Assembly: GCA_041628815.1 (NCBI GenBank)
Contig: JBFKOL010000261.1
Coordinates: 1 to 6,444 of the forward strand
Reading direction: 5' to 3'
Length of the DNA stretch: 6,444 bases
Source of the DNA: JBFKOL01 sp041628815
GTDB lineage: Bacteria; Bacteroidota; Bacteroidia; Chitinophagales; Saprospiraceae
Shown piece after piece: positions 5,795 to 6,444 of the stretch. The translations under genes were made by a program, and so were the position numbers. The notes under the pieces are model-generated. The model saw only the letters and a program-made list of their open reading frames with translations, did no database searches and had not been told where the DNA came from. Positions within the stretch are counted from its first letter, which is position 1. Each line of letters begins with the position of its first letter.

Positions 5795-6444
5795 CTAACG
5801 ATCCGATAGCTGATCCAAGGACCAATGGGCAGCATTGCCCAGAATATTCCTCGGTGACTTTTCCATGGCCACTTTCTCAAAAAATGCCTTGTCAGCAGGT
5901 AGTTTTAATATACCCATAGCTCTAACCGCCTCAGCCTGTACCACATAACTGTCGTCGGTATCATAGATCCTCCTCAATATGGTATGCCATCGGATTTCCT
6001 TTTTATTTCCCAAAATTTTGACTGCTTCTGTTCTTACCCTTGAATGCTTATCTCCCAACTTATCCTTGAGAATATCGGCCAAATCCGTCTCTGCCTTAGA
6101 CAATGATCGCAGGGATTCACGCCGCACTGCCCAGAAAGGATCTTCCTTTGCGCTGTGTTCCAGAAACTCGACTACCCCAGGATCATCAATGTGAGCCGAT
6201 AGTCGCTGTACAGACCAAAGCCGACCTATCATTACATCATGTTTAGCTTGATAAATGAGTTCCTCTTTTGACTTTCCAAAGGTCCATTCCTTTAACAAAA
6301 CATCTTCTGGATCAAAACGCACCATTAACGGTTTGTCAGAACAATCGAAAGTAAAAGATTGATCTGGTTGATCAAGCCAGATCGAATGAGTGTACGTCCC
6401 AGTTTCAGTAGTGATGGCCACATCGGCCGGCAACTTGAAATAAG
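5795..6444 (-). CDS. M1-family metallopeptidase (aminopeptidase N type), C-terminal HEAT-repeat region, 5' part missing
   Basis: The reading frame is open from the window edge to a TAG at 5797-5795, about 215 residues. The first residues (YFKLPADVAITT) continue a protein that began outside, and the TTG at 6433 is an internal leucine codon, not a start. The early part (SIWLDQPDQSFTFDCSDKP, then MVRFDPEDVLLKEWTF) matches the end of the beta-sandwich domain that follows the catalytic domain in M1 aminopeptidases. The rest is a run of paired amphipathic helices of HEAT type (for example PFWAVRRESLRSLSKA, HSRVRTEAVKILGN and SYVVQAEAVRAMGILK). The zinc-binding HExxH and GAMEN motifs would be upstream, outside the window. 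Such enzymes remove N-terminal residues from peptides, and in Bacteroidota many are exported. It ends 359 bases before the tetR operon and is probably transcribed separately. The HEAT assignment is strong; the M1 assignment rests on recall of these C-terminal signatures. Confidence 0.85.
   Translation of the reverse strand, partial: YFKLPADVAITTETGTYTHSIWLDQPDQSFTFDCSDKPLMVRFDPEDVLLKEWTFGKSKEELIYQAKHDVMIGRLWSVQRLSAHIDDPGVVEFLEHSAKEDPFWAVRRESLRSLSKAETDLADILKDKLGDKHSRVRTEAVKILGNKKEIRWHTILRRIYDTDDSYVVQAEAVRAMGILKLPADKAFFEKVAMEKSPRNILGNAAHWSLDQLSDR

Noticed and set aside
1..6444. CRISPR array, tRNA, rRNA, insertion sequence or phage genes
   Set aside because: I saw no direct repeats with unique spacers, no tRNA-like cloverleaf, no rRNA-like sequence and no transposase or phage motifs. 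The only repeats are the short intergenic ones listed.

Overview
All five complete or nearly complete genes of the main cluster, plus the tail of a sixth gene, lie on the minus strand, so the window is read from its right end to its left. The sequence suggests a bacterium of the phylum Bacteroidota. The genome looks moderate in GC, none of the genes has a clear Shine-Dalgarno sequence before its start, and the truncated gene at the right edge is the HEAT-repeat tail of an M1 aminopeptidase of a type common in that phylum. This assignment is an inference from style, not from a marker gene.

Right edge (5795-6444): the C-terminal end of an M1-family metallopeptidase whose catalytic part lies outside the window. 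Next comes a 359-base intergenic stretch (5436-5794). It holds no convincing gene, but it does hold a short tandem array of 8-base units, a strong imperfect palindrome and a well-formed promoter/operator for the next operon.

Left and centre (1-5435): a very compact operon of five genes. The order of transcription is a TetR-family repressor, a secreted S1-type (formylglycine) sulfatase with a C-terminal membrane anchor, a small four-helix membrane protein of unknown function, a class A FAD-dependent aromatic hydroxylase of the phenol hydroxylase/TfdB type, and a fumarylacetoacetate-hydrolase (FAH) family enzyme carrying an N-terminal membrane anchor. The FAH gene runs off the left edge a few codons before its expected end. 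The junctions are +2, ATGA overlap, +4 and ATGA overlap, which implies one transcript and probable translational coupling. A perfect 8-base inverted repeat sits between the -35 and -10 boxes in front of the tetR gene, as expected for an autoregulated, inducer-controlled catabolic operon.

A reasonable model, which is inference only, is that the operon processes a sulfated aromatic (phenolic) compound. The sulfatase removes sulfate outside the cytoplasm, the flavoprotein hydroxylates the freed phenol in the cytoplasm, and the FAH-type enzyme acts on a later C-C bond or isomerisation step. No ring-cleavage dioxygenase is visible, and the FAH-type enzyme is predicted to face the periplasm, away from the flavoprotein. 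The pathway is therefore either incomplete in this window or different from textbook aromatic catabolism. This operon is the best candidate in the window for an undescribed system.
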